A DNA stretch of 64,000 nt from assembly GCF_000769405.2 (NCBI RefSeq), contig NZ_CP053442.1, positions 124,001 to 188,000 of the forward strand, in the 5' to 3' direction. Below the pieces are notes generated by a model. That model made no database searches and had not been told where the DNA came from. It saw only the letters and a list, made by a program, of their open reading frames with translations. Both the position numbers and the translations under genes were made by a program. Shown in pieces: positions 17,512 to 25,212 of this stretch (its first letter is position 1; every line of letters begins with the position of its first letter). This DNA comes from Rhizobium brockwellii (GTDB lineage Bacteria > Pseudomonadota > Alphaproteobacteria > Rhizobiales > Rhizobiaceae).

Positions 17512-17748
17512 TCAAGCTTTTCCTTCAGCCTTCTTCCTCCGGTACTGGACGGTTGGAAGGCCGCCCCAGCCCCAGTTGTCCAATTCGACCTCCTCGATCA
17601 CCACATATGTCGATTCCAGCGGCTTATTGAGGACGTCGAGCATGACCTGGCTGACGCCGGCGATGATTGCTGCCTTCTCCTCGGGAGTGACCGAAGTGCG
17701 ATCAGGGATCGTGCCTTCACGGGTTACTTGTACGGTGACTATTGGCAT
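17512..17748 (-). CDS. 4-oxalocrotonate tautomerase-like protein
   Basis: 78 aa, the length of the short 4-OT subfamily. It begins MPIVTVQVTREG (Pro1 catalytic base), followed by 'EEKAAIIAGVSQVMLDVLNKPLESTYVVIEEVELDNWGWGG', a single beta-alpha-beta unit; in 4-OT the region with 'W' and the preceding Arg line the active site. It would act as a hexamer in the cytosol on an enol/keto substrate that is unknown here. It lies 37 bp downstream of the DsbA-like gene, likely one transcript with it and the SDR. Confidence 0.88.
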   Translation of the reverse strand: MPIVTVQVTREGTIPDRTSVTPEEKAAIIAGVSQVMLDVLNKPLESTYVVIEEVELDNWGWGGLPTVQYRRKKAEGKA

Positions 17749-17784
17749 TTCCTATTCTCCTTGTTCGATACCTTTATCGATCTG

Positions 17785-18417
17785 TTAGGCGGCCATTGCT
17801 GCAAGGTGCTTCTCAAGTTCGTCGACGTGCGCATATCCAGCGCCGACCTTGCGAAGAGTTTCACCCTTCTTCAAGAACAGCGTCGGGAAGCTCGAAACAC
17901 CCATGGCGCGTACCGTCGCGAAATCCGTCGCAGCCTCTTCGATCGTGCTCCGTTTATTCCACTCTGCCAGGAATTCCTCCGAGACGACGGGATGACCGAG
18001 TTCGGTGAGTGCGCGAGATCCGGTCTCAGCCAGTATGGCGCCGTCCGTGGTGTCAAGCGCGTCGACGTAGAAGGCATGCTGGAATGCCCGGAAGACGCTC
18101 AGAAGATCCGCGTCCGGCCGGAGGATACGAGCGGTCACGACCGCACGGCACACGGGTTCGGTGTCGTAGACGAAGCCTTTTCTGGCGAGGAGGCCTTCTC
18201 GGTTGAACGGTACGCCGCTGGCTTCCTCGACCTTGCCCCAGTGGTGCAGTCTGAACTGCTTGCCCGCATCGTCGAGAACGTCGGTCGCGCCCGCGCGCAG
18301 TCCACCGAGAATGATCGTCAAGGATAGGTCCGGATGTCGCTCAAGCAGCAGTCCCATTTGCTTGCCGAATCCATAGCACCACGAGCACATCGGATCGGCG
18401 GCTAGTACAAGTTCCAT
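17785..18417 (-). CDS. DsbA-family (thioredoxin-fold) protein, FrnE-like
   Basis: 210 aa. The N-terminus 'MELVLAADPMCSWCYGFG' places a CSWC (CxxC) redox motif at about residues 11-14, with no signal peptide, so it is cytosolic. The helical insertion covers the middle and the cis-Pro loop is 'GVSSFPTLFLKKG'. This arrangement matches cytosolic DsbA-like/FrnE proteins, which act as disulfide oxidoreductases or 2-hydroxychromene-carboxylate-isomerase relatives. Start at 18417 chosen from the family N-terminus; the longer open frame is in the SDR gene's 3' region. It lies between the SDR (70 bp) and the 4-OT gene (36 bp), apparently one operon. Confidence 0.88.
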   Translation of the reverse strand: MELVLAADPMCSWCYGFGKQMGLLLERHPDLSLTIILGGLRAGATDVLDDAGKQFRLHHWGKVEEASGVPFNREGLLARKGFVYDTEPVCRAVVTARILRPDADLLSVFRAFQHAFYVDALDTTDGAILAETGSRALTELGHPVVSEEFLAEWNKRSTIEEAATDFATVRAMGVSSFPTLFLKKGETLRKVGAGYAHVDELEKHLAAMAA

Positions 18418-18487
18418 TGTCTTTCCTTTCACTCGCTTGCCGGGCGCGCGGCATATCCACGCCACGTGCCCGCTTCCTGGTCGAGGC

Positions 18488-19201
18488 CTACCAGCGGCCG
18501 GCGTTCTGGCCACCGTCGACGTGTAGGATCTCTCCAGTGACGAAGCTTGCGCTCTCGAGGTAGATCACGGCGTCGACGATGTCGCTTATCTCGCCCATGT
18601 GGCCGACCGGATGGAGAGCGGAGAGGAACTCGTGAGTCTCGGGAGCGTGCATCGGGGTCTTGATGATACCAGGAGACACGGCGTTCACCCGGACACCCGT
18701 CTTGGCGAACTCGATGGCCAGTTCCTTCGTGACGGCGTTCAGACCGCCCTTGGTGAGCGAAGCGAGAGCCGTGGGGACGCTCGACACCGGCTGGTTTACG
18801 AGGCTCGTGGTGATGCTGACGATGTGGCCGGAGCCCTGCTTGAGCATCTCCCTCGCCGCCCGCTGCGTGATGTGGAAGAAGCCCGAAACGTTCACGCCGA
18901 AGTTCAGGTCGTAGTCTTCCTGAGTGAAGTCGACGAAAGGCTTTGCAGTGAACACGCCCGCGTTGTTGACCAACGTGTCGATCCGGCCGAAGCGTTGAAT
19001 CGCCTCGCGGACGACGCGCTCTGCGGTCTCGGAATTGGAGATGTCGCCCGCCACGGCATGTACGCCGTCATCCGAACCCTGTTTGATCGAACGCGATGTG
19101 GCGACCACGCGATAGTTCCGCTCGCGATAGGCGCGGACCAGACCTTCGCCGATGCCCTGCGATGCACCGGTGATGATGGCGACCTTCTGCTGATTGCTCA
19201 T
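18488..19201 (-). CDS. SDR-family oxidoreductase lacking the catalytic Tyr
   Basis: 237 aa, classical SDR fold: 'IITGASQGIGEGLV' (cofactor loop), 'VAGDISN', 'LVNNAGVF' (NNAG), 'VNAVSPGIIKTPM' and C-terminal 'VTGEILHVDGGQNAGRW'. At the active site the YxxxK motif reads A-S-L-T-K (within 'PTALASLTKGGLNAVTK'): Lys is kept but Tyr is Ala. The preceding Ser region is 'SITTSLVNQ'. So the usual acid-base mechanism is absent or altered. ATG at 19201 has AAGGATG upstream. It is the first gene of the minus-strand operon, divergent from the VOC gene, with an operator-like element in between. Confidence 0.88.
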   Translation of the reverse strand: MSNQQKVAIITGASQGIGEGLVRAYRERNYRVVATSRSIKQGSDDGVHAVAGDISNSETAERVVREAIQRFGRIDTLVNNAGVFTAKPFVDFTQEDYDLNFGVNVSGFFHITQRAAREMLKQGSGHIVSITTSLVNQPVSSVPTALASLTKGGLNAVTKELAIEFAKTGVRVNAVSPGIIKTPMHAPETHEFLSALHPVGHMGEISDIVDAVIYLESASFVTGEILHVDGGQNAGRW

Positions 19202-19407
19202 GATATACATCCTTTTCAATTGCAGCGGTCCTTGCTCGGGCCGCCCTCCGCCCTCGGCGTCGGTGCAATTGATTTAAGTGCTGACGTTCATCGGGAGAAT
19301 TACTGAAGAGCGGCATTCACTCCGCCGTTTTTCGGGAGAATGTCTTGCTACCGCAGCTATCTGCGCGCTCCGAAGATCCCGCGTGTAGGCGAGGACGGAC
19401 GCAGCCG

Positions 19408-19436
19408 ATACCAAGGTGTGGGGCACACCTTCGGAC
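19408..19436. promoter_or_regulatory. Shared operator-like element, copy B (SDR/VOC divergent promoter)
   Basis: ATACCAAGGTGT - GGGGC - ACACCTTCGGAC, 79 bp upstream of the VOC gene and 206 bp upstream of the SDR gene. The first 12-bp block is identical to that of copy C. The remaining 250 bp of the divergent intergenic region shows no gene. Confidence 0.6.
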
Positions 19437-19515
19437 AATATCGGTCCGGAACCCACCTCTGTAGCCTGAGGTCGCCGCCGAGAGATCCCGAGGCGGGGCA
19501 ACAATAGGAGCCGAC

Positions 19516-20073
19516 ATGACCGACGCCACGCAGCAAGCGAAACCCCCGTCTAAGACGTCAGATACAAGACTGACCAGCATGAACCTTGAACTCGTCGTGA
19601 TCCCGGTCTCCGACGTGGATCGTTCAAGAACGTTTTACGAAAGCCTGGGCTGGCGACTGGACATAGACCACGCCACGGGCGACGATTACCGCATCGTCCA
19701 GTTTACCCCGGCTGGCTCCGGAGGCTCGGTGATGTTCGGCCAGAACATCACCACGGCGGCGCCCGGCTCCGCCCAGGGCATGCATCTCGTCGTGTCCGAC
19801 GTCCTTGCCGCGCGTGACGACCTCGTACGACGCGGCGTGAAGGTCAGCGACCCTTTCCACGACGTCGGCGGAATCTTCCATCACTCCAACGGCAAGGGAA
19901 TTGCCAAGGGACCGAATCCCGAAAGGAAGAGCTACGCCTCGTATGTCACGTTCGAGGATCCCGATGGCAACGCATGGACGTTGCAGGAGGTGACGGCGCG
20001 TCTTCCTGGATCGCTCCGCGACACGAGCTTCACGACGCAGCTTCACGACGCCGTCTGGGGATCCGCGAAGTAA
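19516..20073 (+). CDS. VOC-family (glyoxalase/bleomycin-resistance fold) protein
   Basis: 185 aa. 'MNLELVVIPVSDVDRSRTFYESLGWRLDID' is the classic first beta-alpha-beta-beta-beta unit of VOC proteins, and 'YASYVTFEDPDGNAWTLQEVTARLPG' closes the second, with 'DPDGN.W.LQE' carrying the metal-ligand Glu position. A His ligand may be in the 'AQGMHLVVSDV' segment. Function could be lyase or dioxygenase-like detoxification. ATG at 19516 follows AGGAG; a leader of about 20 residues precedes the domain. It is divergent from the SDR operon with operator-like copy B between. Confidence 0.85.
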   Translation: MTDATQQAKPPSKTSDTRLTSMNLELVVIPVSDVDRSRTFYESLGWRLDIDHATGDDYRIVQFTPAGSGGSVMFGQNITTAAPGSAQGMHLVVSDVLAARDDLVRRGVKVSDPFHDVGGIFHHSNGKGIAKGPNPERKSYASYVTFEDPDGNAWTLQEVTARLPGSLRDTSFTTQLHDAVWGSAK

Positions 20074-20235
20074 ACGGACCCGTTGATGGGACTTTTGCTC
20101 ACCGTATTTCTGTCCGTAGAGTGACGAGCCGACATCGCCTCCGTTCCTCGACAAGGGTGATACGCTGCAAAGCAGCGAAACGCTCCAGCGTCCTCCCCTC
20201 CGCCGGAGCGCGCGGATCTAGCCAAGATCCGCCTG

Positions 20236-20265
20236 GGCCGTCTCCTTTTCCGCCGGGAGACGGCC
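20236..20265 (+). terminator. Hairpin terminator downstream of the VOC gene
   Basis: GGCCGTCTCC pairs with GGGAGACGGCC around a loop TTTTCCGCC, followed by TCTTTC. It is 160 bp after the VOC stop; nothing coding was seen in between. Confidence 0.6.
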
Positions 20266-20343
20266 TCTTTCGAACACCGAGATGGGTAGACGCAATGGCC
20301 ACCGAAGATATATTCGCCAGACAGGCATCCGCGGATTCAAGTC

Positions 20344-20800
20344 TTTCAAGGAATCTACAATGAAGAAGACCCGCCCCAAGGTGTTAGGCGCTACGACCAT
20401 CCGGCAGGTGGCTGGGACGCGTTGAAGGCGGTTGCCAAAACGCTGGCCCGTCAGCAGATCGTAGCGCAGGGCAGCAGAACCTTGCTAAAGGCGAACCAAC
20501 GGGAAGGATTCGACTGTCCCGGATGCGCGTGGCCGGACCCCCGCGTGATCGAGCGGTTCGCGGCGCCTCAAGATTCCGTCGAGATGGTCACGATGTCCTC
20601 CACGCCGATCGCATAGACCTATCACCAGCTCCGCGTCGGCGGCGATCTGGCCGCCTCAAAGGCCTGATGAAAGCAGTCTTCGAGCTCGATACGGCAAGTC
20701 TTGCCGCAGGTGGCGACGGCGTCCTCGACAGGACTTTCATCGACGAGAACACGTCCGGTTTCGATTTAGACGCGTTCGCTGCTATGGAGAATTGTCACTC
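20344..20800 (+). pseudogene. Decayed FdhF/YdeP-family molybdopterin oxidoreductase
   Basis: The frame at 20344-20550 reads '…RRYDHPAGGWDALKAVAKT', 'LKANQREGFDCPGCAWPDP', the conserved N-terminus of FdhF/YdeP oxidoreductases, including the iron-sulfur-type 'CPGCAWPD'. It then diverges to a stop at 20614-20616. The same frame resumes 'TYHQLRVGGDLAA' and, after a frameshift near 20655, 'KGLMKAVFELDTAS' and 'GVLDRTFIDENTSGFDLDAFAA', which belong to a mid-protein region of the same family. An internal segment of some 200 residues is missing, there are stops and a frameshift, and the C-terminal two-thirds is absent. Clearly non-functional. Confidence 0.75.
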
Positions 20801-20831
20801 CCTGGAGACACCCAGCCGCTATTCGGCATAG

Positions 20832-21764
20832 TTACACAAGGCTGCCGGACTCCGCCGCGATGCGTCCAAGTTCCGCCCGTAGACGCGGTACCGCAAAGTC
20901 AATGAATGTTCGCACCTTGGGAACGGCTGCACGGCCCTGAGGGGTCAGGATATGAACGGGCAACGCAGGTGGCTCGGCGTGCGAAAGAATGATCCTCAGA
21001 TGGCCGGCGCGGACGTATTCAGCGACATGGTAGGAATAGAGACGCGTCACGCCCATTCCCTCCGCCGCCGATGCCGCGGCGGCCCGAACACTGTTGACAA
21101 GGTAACGGGGAGCGAAGTGGACGGTCCTCGGGACGGAAGAACCCTCGGTTGGCGCAAAGCTCCAGGATTCGAGACCGAAATTCGAGAAGGCGATGAGGTC
21201 GTGTTTGGTTAGATCGGAAAGCTCATCGATTGCGGGATGACTTTCGAGGTATTGCGGGGCGGCCACCACCACGCGCCGCACATCGCCACCGATGCGGGTG
21301 GCGATGTGCGACGAGTCCGTGAGGTTGCCGATTCGAAGCGCAGCGTCCACGCCTTCGTCGACCAGGTTCACGAAGCGATCGAGCATCAGAAGCCGAACTG
21401 AGACGCTTGAATGATCCCTTAGGAAGGCGTCGAGAATAGGCCGCAGCACCTCCTCGCCCAAAATGGGCGGTGCGGAGATGGTCAGCGTCCCACGAGGCGA
21501 GGATCGCTCCGAACCTGCGACCATGTCGGCCTCCTCGAGATCGACCAGCACCCTCCGGCAGGCTTCGACGTACCGCTGGCCCGCTTCGCTGAGCTTCAGA
21601 CTTCGCGTCGTCCGGTGAAGTAGTTCTACGCCAACATGTTGTTCAAGCAGACCCAATGCTCGGCTGATCGCCGTCGGGGATCGCTTCAGCTTGCGAGCAG
21701 CGCCCGCCAAGCTGCCTTCTTCGACTGCGGTGACAAAGACCTTCATTGCATCTATACGATCCAT
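20832..21764 (-). CDS. LysR-family transcriptional regulator
   Basis: 310 aa. The N-terminal winged HTH is 'MDRIDAMKVFVTAVEEGSLAGAARKLKRSPTAISRALGLLEQHVGVELLHRTTRSLKLSEAGQRY' (family signature, given here only as landmarks at residues 1-65). The C-terminal effector-binding domain (about 90-300) has 'GTLTISAPPILGEEVLRPIL' and 'DAALRIGNLTDSSHIATRIG', typical of the DsdC/CrgA-type group. ATG at 21764 lies six bases after AGGAG; the ATG one codon up and 60 codons of extra frame are less likely. It is divergent from the epoxide hydrolase and is the best candidate regulator of the island. Confidence 0.9.
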   Translation of the reverse strand: MDRIDAMKVFVTAVEEGSLAGAARKLKRSPTAISRALGLLEQHVGVELLHRTTRSLKLSEAGQRYVEACRRVLVDLEEADMVAGSERSSPRGTLTISAPPILGEEVLRPILDAFLRDHSSVSVRLLMLDRFVNLVDEGVDAALRIGNLTDSSHIATRIGGDVRRVVVAAPQYLESHPAIDELSDLTKHDLIAFSNFGLESWSFAPTEGSSVPRTVHFAPRYLVNSVRAAAASAAEGMGVTRLYSYHVAEYVRAGHLRIILSHAEPPALPVHILTPQGRAAVPKVRTFIDFAVPRLRAELGRIAAESGSLV

Positions 21765-22039
21765 CATCCACTCCTGACGCACGGTAGATCTTCGATGACG
21801 CGCGCGCAGTTGCTCGTCATGGTCTTCTACGCGAAAAGCAGGATGATGCGCGACCCTCTTGGTCCGATACCATCGTACAATCGACTCGCCGCCGGATCCG
21901 CTCATTCTGGCCGGGCTAAAAAAGCGAGTTGATGATCGGGCCGTCAAGCCCCCTCCGCCAAGTCAACGGCGACCGCGTTCAACTTCAACAAATCGATTTC
22001 CACACAGCAGTCGAGCCGGGACGTTGGAACGGCCGTCCG

Positions 22040-22068
22040 ATACCAAGGTGTCGGCCATACCTTGGTGC
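22040..22068. promoter_or_regulatory. Shared operator-like element, copy C (upstream of epoxide hydrolase)
   Basis: ATACCAAGGTGT - CGGCC - ATACCTTGGTGC, the most symmetrical of the three copies, 70 bp upstream of the epoxide hydrolase ATG. It is in the 374-bp LysR/epoxide-hydrolase divergent region, which otherwise has no gene. Confidence 0.65.
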
Positions 22069-22138
22069 AATAGTTGCAAGGCTCCTTTGGTGCGACCTTC
22101 CTCCTTGTCGAATAAGGCGCACAAGCAAGGAGGACGCC

Positions 22139-23434
22139 ATGTCCCACGTACAGCCGAATGTCACCCGTCGAACACTGCTTGCGGTCGCTGCGTCCGCGAG
22201 CGCTATCGGGATGATTCCCGAAGCGTTCGCAGCCACCGGTGCATTACCCGCTCTCCGACCCTTCAAGTTCATCGCGACCGAGGACCAGCTCGTCGATCTT
22301 CATCGCCGCGTTGCTGCCACCCGCTGGCCGGACGAGGAGAACGTTACGGACGACAGTCAGGGTGTCAGGCTCGACACAATCAAGAAGCTCGCCAAGCATT
22401 GGAAAAGCCACAACTGGCGCAAGGTCGAGGCCCGGCTTAACGCCTTCCCGCAGTTCATCACGGAGATCGACGGCCTCGACATCCATTTCATCCACGTCAA
22501 GTCGAAGCACGCAAATGCGCTGCCGATCATCATCACCCATGGCTGGCCAGGCTCTATCATCGAGCAGTTAAAGATCATCGAGCCGCTGACTGATCCGACG
22601 TCCCACGGCGGCACCGAAGCCGACGCCTTCCACGTGGTCATCCCGTCGCTGCCAGGGTACGGGTTCTCGGGAAAGCCCCGTCAAACAGGTTGGAACCCAC
22701 CGCGCATCGCAAAGGCTTGGGCGGCCCTCATGGAGCGTCTCGGTTACAACAAATATGTCGCTCAAGGAGGCGACTGGGGTAATGCCGTAACCGAATTGAT
22801 GGCGGTGCAGCAACCCAAGGGACTTCTCGGCATCCATACCAACATGGCGGCGACGGTGCCTGCGGAAATCTCGAAGGCACTCGCAACGGGCGCCCCGCCT
22901 GTCGGCCTCGGTCCGGACGAGAAGCGTGCTTGGGACCAACTCGTCGATTTCAACCAAAATGGCCTTGGTTACGCAATCGAGATGAACAATCGCCCCCAGA
23001 CCCTTTACGGCATTGCCGACTCGCCGATCGGCCTCGCCGCCTGGATGCTCGACCATGACATCCGCAGCTACCGGATGATCGCCCGATCCATCGACGGAGA
23101 GAAGGAGGGACTGTCGCCCGACGATGTACTGGACAACGTCACGCTCTACTGGCTGACGAACACGGCGATCTCCTCGGGCCGTCTCTACTGGGACAACGCC
23201 CACCACCCGACGGGTGGCTTCTTCGATCCGCGCGGAATCAAGATTCCGGTCGCTGTCAGCGCCTTCCCGGACGAAATCTACCAGGCGCCGCAAAGCTGGG
23301 CTGAAATGGCCTATCCTAATCTGATCCACTACAACCGACTGTCGAAAGGCGGGCACTTCGCCGCGTGGGAGCAGCCCGAACTGTTCACCTCCGAACTTCG
23401 CGCTTCGTTCGCGCCGCTACGGGATCAGATCTGA
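22139..23434 (+). CDS. Exported epoxide hydrolase (EHN-domain alpha/beta hydrolase)
   Basis: 431 aa. The N-terminus has a twin-arginine signal, 'VTRRTLLAVAASASAIGMIPEAFA', predicting Tat export. The N-terminal EHN domain follows, 'FKFIATEDQLVDLHRRVAATRWPDE', typical of microsomal-type epoxide hydrolases. In the hydrolase domain: 'ITHGWPGSIIEQL' (oxyanion HGWPGS), 'AQGGDWGNAVTELM' (nucleophile Asp in GGDWG) and 'LSKGGHFAAWEQPELF' (catalytic His). It would hydrolyse epoxides to diols in the periplasm. ATG at 22139 has a strong AAGGAGG; the open frame upstream of it is not coding. An operator-like element and LysR lie upstream. Confidence 0.92.
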   Translation: MSHVQPNVTRRTLLAVAASASAIGMIPEAFAATGALPALRPFKFIATEDQLVDLHRRVAATRWPDEENVTDDSQGVRLDTIKKLAKHWKSHNWRKVEARLNAFPQFITEIDGLDIHFIHVKSKHANALPIIITHGWPGSIIEQLKIIEPLTDPTSHGGTEADAFHVVIPSLPGYGFSGKPRQTGWNPPRIAKAWAALMERLGYNKYVAQGGDWGNAVTELMAVQQPKGLLGIHTNMAATVPAEISKALATGAPPVGLGPDEKRAWDQLVDFNQNGLGYAIEMNNRPQTLYGIADSPIGLAAWMLDHDIRSYRMIARSIDGEKEGLSPDDVLDNVTLYWLTNTAISSGRLYWDNAHHPTGGFFDPRGIKIPVAVSAFPDEIYQAPQSWAEMAYPNLIHYNRLSKGGHFAAWEQPELFTSELRASFAPLRDQI

Positions 23435-23458
23435 CGCTGGATGGCACGGTCTTTAGAC

Positions 23459-23680
23459 GCGCAAAGTTGACGCCCTAGTCTCAAGCAGAATGGCCTTCGG
23501 ACCTGATGTCAGTCCGGAGGCCACACCAGATGGCCGAACGACACTGGTCTCGGCGGCGCGTGTTTCGGAGTTAAGCACACGACAGGTTCGCCGGCTGCTG
23601 GATAGGATCGGGACGAGTGGTGCGGCGTCGATGCTCTCGCGCCTCCTCGGGCAGCCGCCGAAAGCCGGGGGAAAACCCGA
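23459..23680 (+). mobile_element. Second IS remnant (ISNCY-like transposase HTH fragment)
   Basis: GCGCAAAGTTGA at 23459-23470 matches the IS-end repeat at 15045. Beyond it a frame reads 'TTLVSAARVSELSTRQVRRLLDRIGTSGAASML', the HTH of ISNCY/IS1202-type transposases that follows the '..MTLV' segment of the first remnant. It carries no complete transposase. It lies in the same orientation as the 15045 remnant, so the two bracket the 8-kb stress island. Confidence 0.6.
23492..23522 (+). terminator. Hairpin downstream of the epoxide hydrolase
   Basis: GGCCTTCGGAC and GTCCGGAGGCC form an 11-bp stem with one mismatch around a 9-base loop, 57 bp after the hydrolase stop. There is no T-run, so factor-independent termination is only possible, not shown. 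Confidence 0.45.
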
Positions 23681-23781
23681 CTTGACCGCTATGCGAGGCG
23701 GGCCAGGCCGCAGCCATGGGATACGAAGTATCTGCCTCGAAGCTCGCTTGGGATCGCCGGAGCGAACTAGTCCGCCGCGTC

Positions 23782-25212
23782 CTACGGCTCGCGTATTGCG
23801 TTGTCGAGGCCACGTAGCAGCGGATACAGAAAATAGGAGATCACCGTACGGTTGCCGACCTTGATTTCCGTGGTCACAGTCATGCCGGGAAGCAGCCGCA
23901 CCGGCACGTCCGTGGCATTCAGCCGTGTATCGGCAAGCAGGATCCGCGCCTTGAAGAAGGGGGCGGCCGGCTGGCTGGTGGCGGCCTCCTGCTGGCCCGT
24001 GAGGAAGGTGTCCTGGCTGATGGTCCTCACCTCGCCTGTCGCGGTGCCGTATTTCTGGAACGGATAGGCATCGAGCTTGATACGGGCTTCCTTGCCGACG
24101 GCCACCCGGCCGATATCACGCGTGTTGATCGAGACTTCCGCTTCCAGCGGCACGTTAATGGGCACGAGTGTGACCACCGGCTCCGCCTCCCGCACCACCG
24201 AACCGACCGAGCGCTGCGCCAGGTCGAGCACGACGGAATCGGCCGGCGCCGTCAGCACGACCATGTTGCGGCGCAGTGCCATCTTCTTGAGTTCCTCGTC
24301 CGCCATGTCACGCTGGCCGCGCAGCTCCACCAATTGCTCCATCGCCGCCCGGCGGAAATCCTCGATGAAGGCCTGCCGGTCGGCCCTCAGCTTGGCATAG
24401 GCGTGTGCGGCCTCGTCGGCCCGGCCGCGAACGGCCGTCAGATCGGATTCGACGTCGAGGCGGGCATCGCGCGAGCCGAGCAGCGTGATCAGCGAGCCGC
24501 TCTGCTTATTATAGAGCCGCTCCCGCGCCGCCTCGATCTGCGAGAGCCCATCGCGCCTGTCATTGAGCACAGCCTCCTGGTTCTTGCTCGCCGCAAGAGC
24601 GGCCGACTGGCCGGCTATCTGTTGCTCGAAATTCTGCAGCTGCGCCACGTAGAAGGCCCGTCGTTGGCCGAAGAGCTGCGCTTGCAGCATCTGGTCGGGC
24701 GTACCTGCCGCCGTGTAATCGTCGCCGGCAAGCTCGGCCTCGATGCGCCTCACCTGGGCGTCGAGCGCGGAGAACTTCGCCTGCTGCTGGTCGACATCGG
24801 CCTGGCTGAAAGTGGCGTCGAGGGTGGCGAGCGTCTGGCCGGCATGCACCACTTCGCCGGCCTTCACCTCGATGGTGCGGATGATCGAGGTTTCGAGCGG
24901 CTGGACGACGATGGTCGGCTGGGTGGTGACGAGCTTGCCAGGCGCGATCACCACCTCGTCGATCGACGAGACCGAGGCCCAGATGATCGCCGAAGCAATC
25001 AGCGCGGTTACGCAATAGAGCGTCATGCGTGCAACTCTGGGCGGCGCACGTTCCTCGAGCTCGACGGCATCGGATTGGAATTCCGCAATTGCCGGCGGCA
25101 GCGGCGGGCGGGCCGTCAGTTGCCTTCCCCCGTCTGAGGGCGCCTTGTCTGAAGGGCCATTGCCTGAAGGGACCGGCAGGTTCTCGCTGGGTTTTCTGAT
25201 GTGCGCGTTCAT
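23782..25212 (-). CDS. HlyD-family type I secretion periplasmic adaptor
   Basis: 476 aa membrane-fusion protein. A short cytoplasmic tail, a single membrane helix (about 62-84, 'MTLYCVTALIASAIIWASV'), then the HlyD motif 'VIAPGKLVTTQPTIVVQPLETSIIRTIEVKAGEVVHAGQTLATLDATF' region (barrel/lipoyl), a long coiled-coil hairpin rich in Gln/Ala/Glu (about 135-315) and the C-terminal lipoyl/barrel, ending 'GMTVTTEIKVGNRTVISYFLYPLLRGLDNAIREP'. This tail is the HlyD/PrtE signature. It spans the periplasm and links the ATPase to an outer-membrane TolC protein, which is not in this window. Start at 25212 overlaps the ATPase stop (ATGA 25209-25212). Confidence 0.93.
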   Translation of the reverse strand: MNAHIRKPSENLPVPSGNGPSDKAPSDGGRQLTARPPLPPAIAEFQSDAVELEERAPPRVARMTLYCVTALIASAIIWASVSSIDEVVIAPGKLVTTQPTIVVQPLETSIIRTIEVKAGEVVHAGQTLATLDATFSQADVDQQQAKFSALDAQVRRIEAELAGDDYTAAGTPDQMLQAQLFGQRRAFYVAQLQNFEQQIAGQSAALAASKNQEAVLNDRRDGLSQIEAARERLYNKQSGSLITLLGSRDARLDVESDLTAVRGRADEAAHAYAKLRADRQAFIEDFRRAAMEQLVELRGQRDMADEELKKMALRRNMVVLTAPADSVVLDLAQRSVGSVVREAEPVVTLVPINVPLEAEVSINTRDIGRVAVGKEARIKLDAYPFQKYGTATGEVRTISQDTFLTGQQEAATSQPAAPFFKARILLADTRLNATDVPVRLLPGMTVTTEIKVGNRTVISYFLYPLLRGLDNAIREP

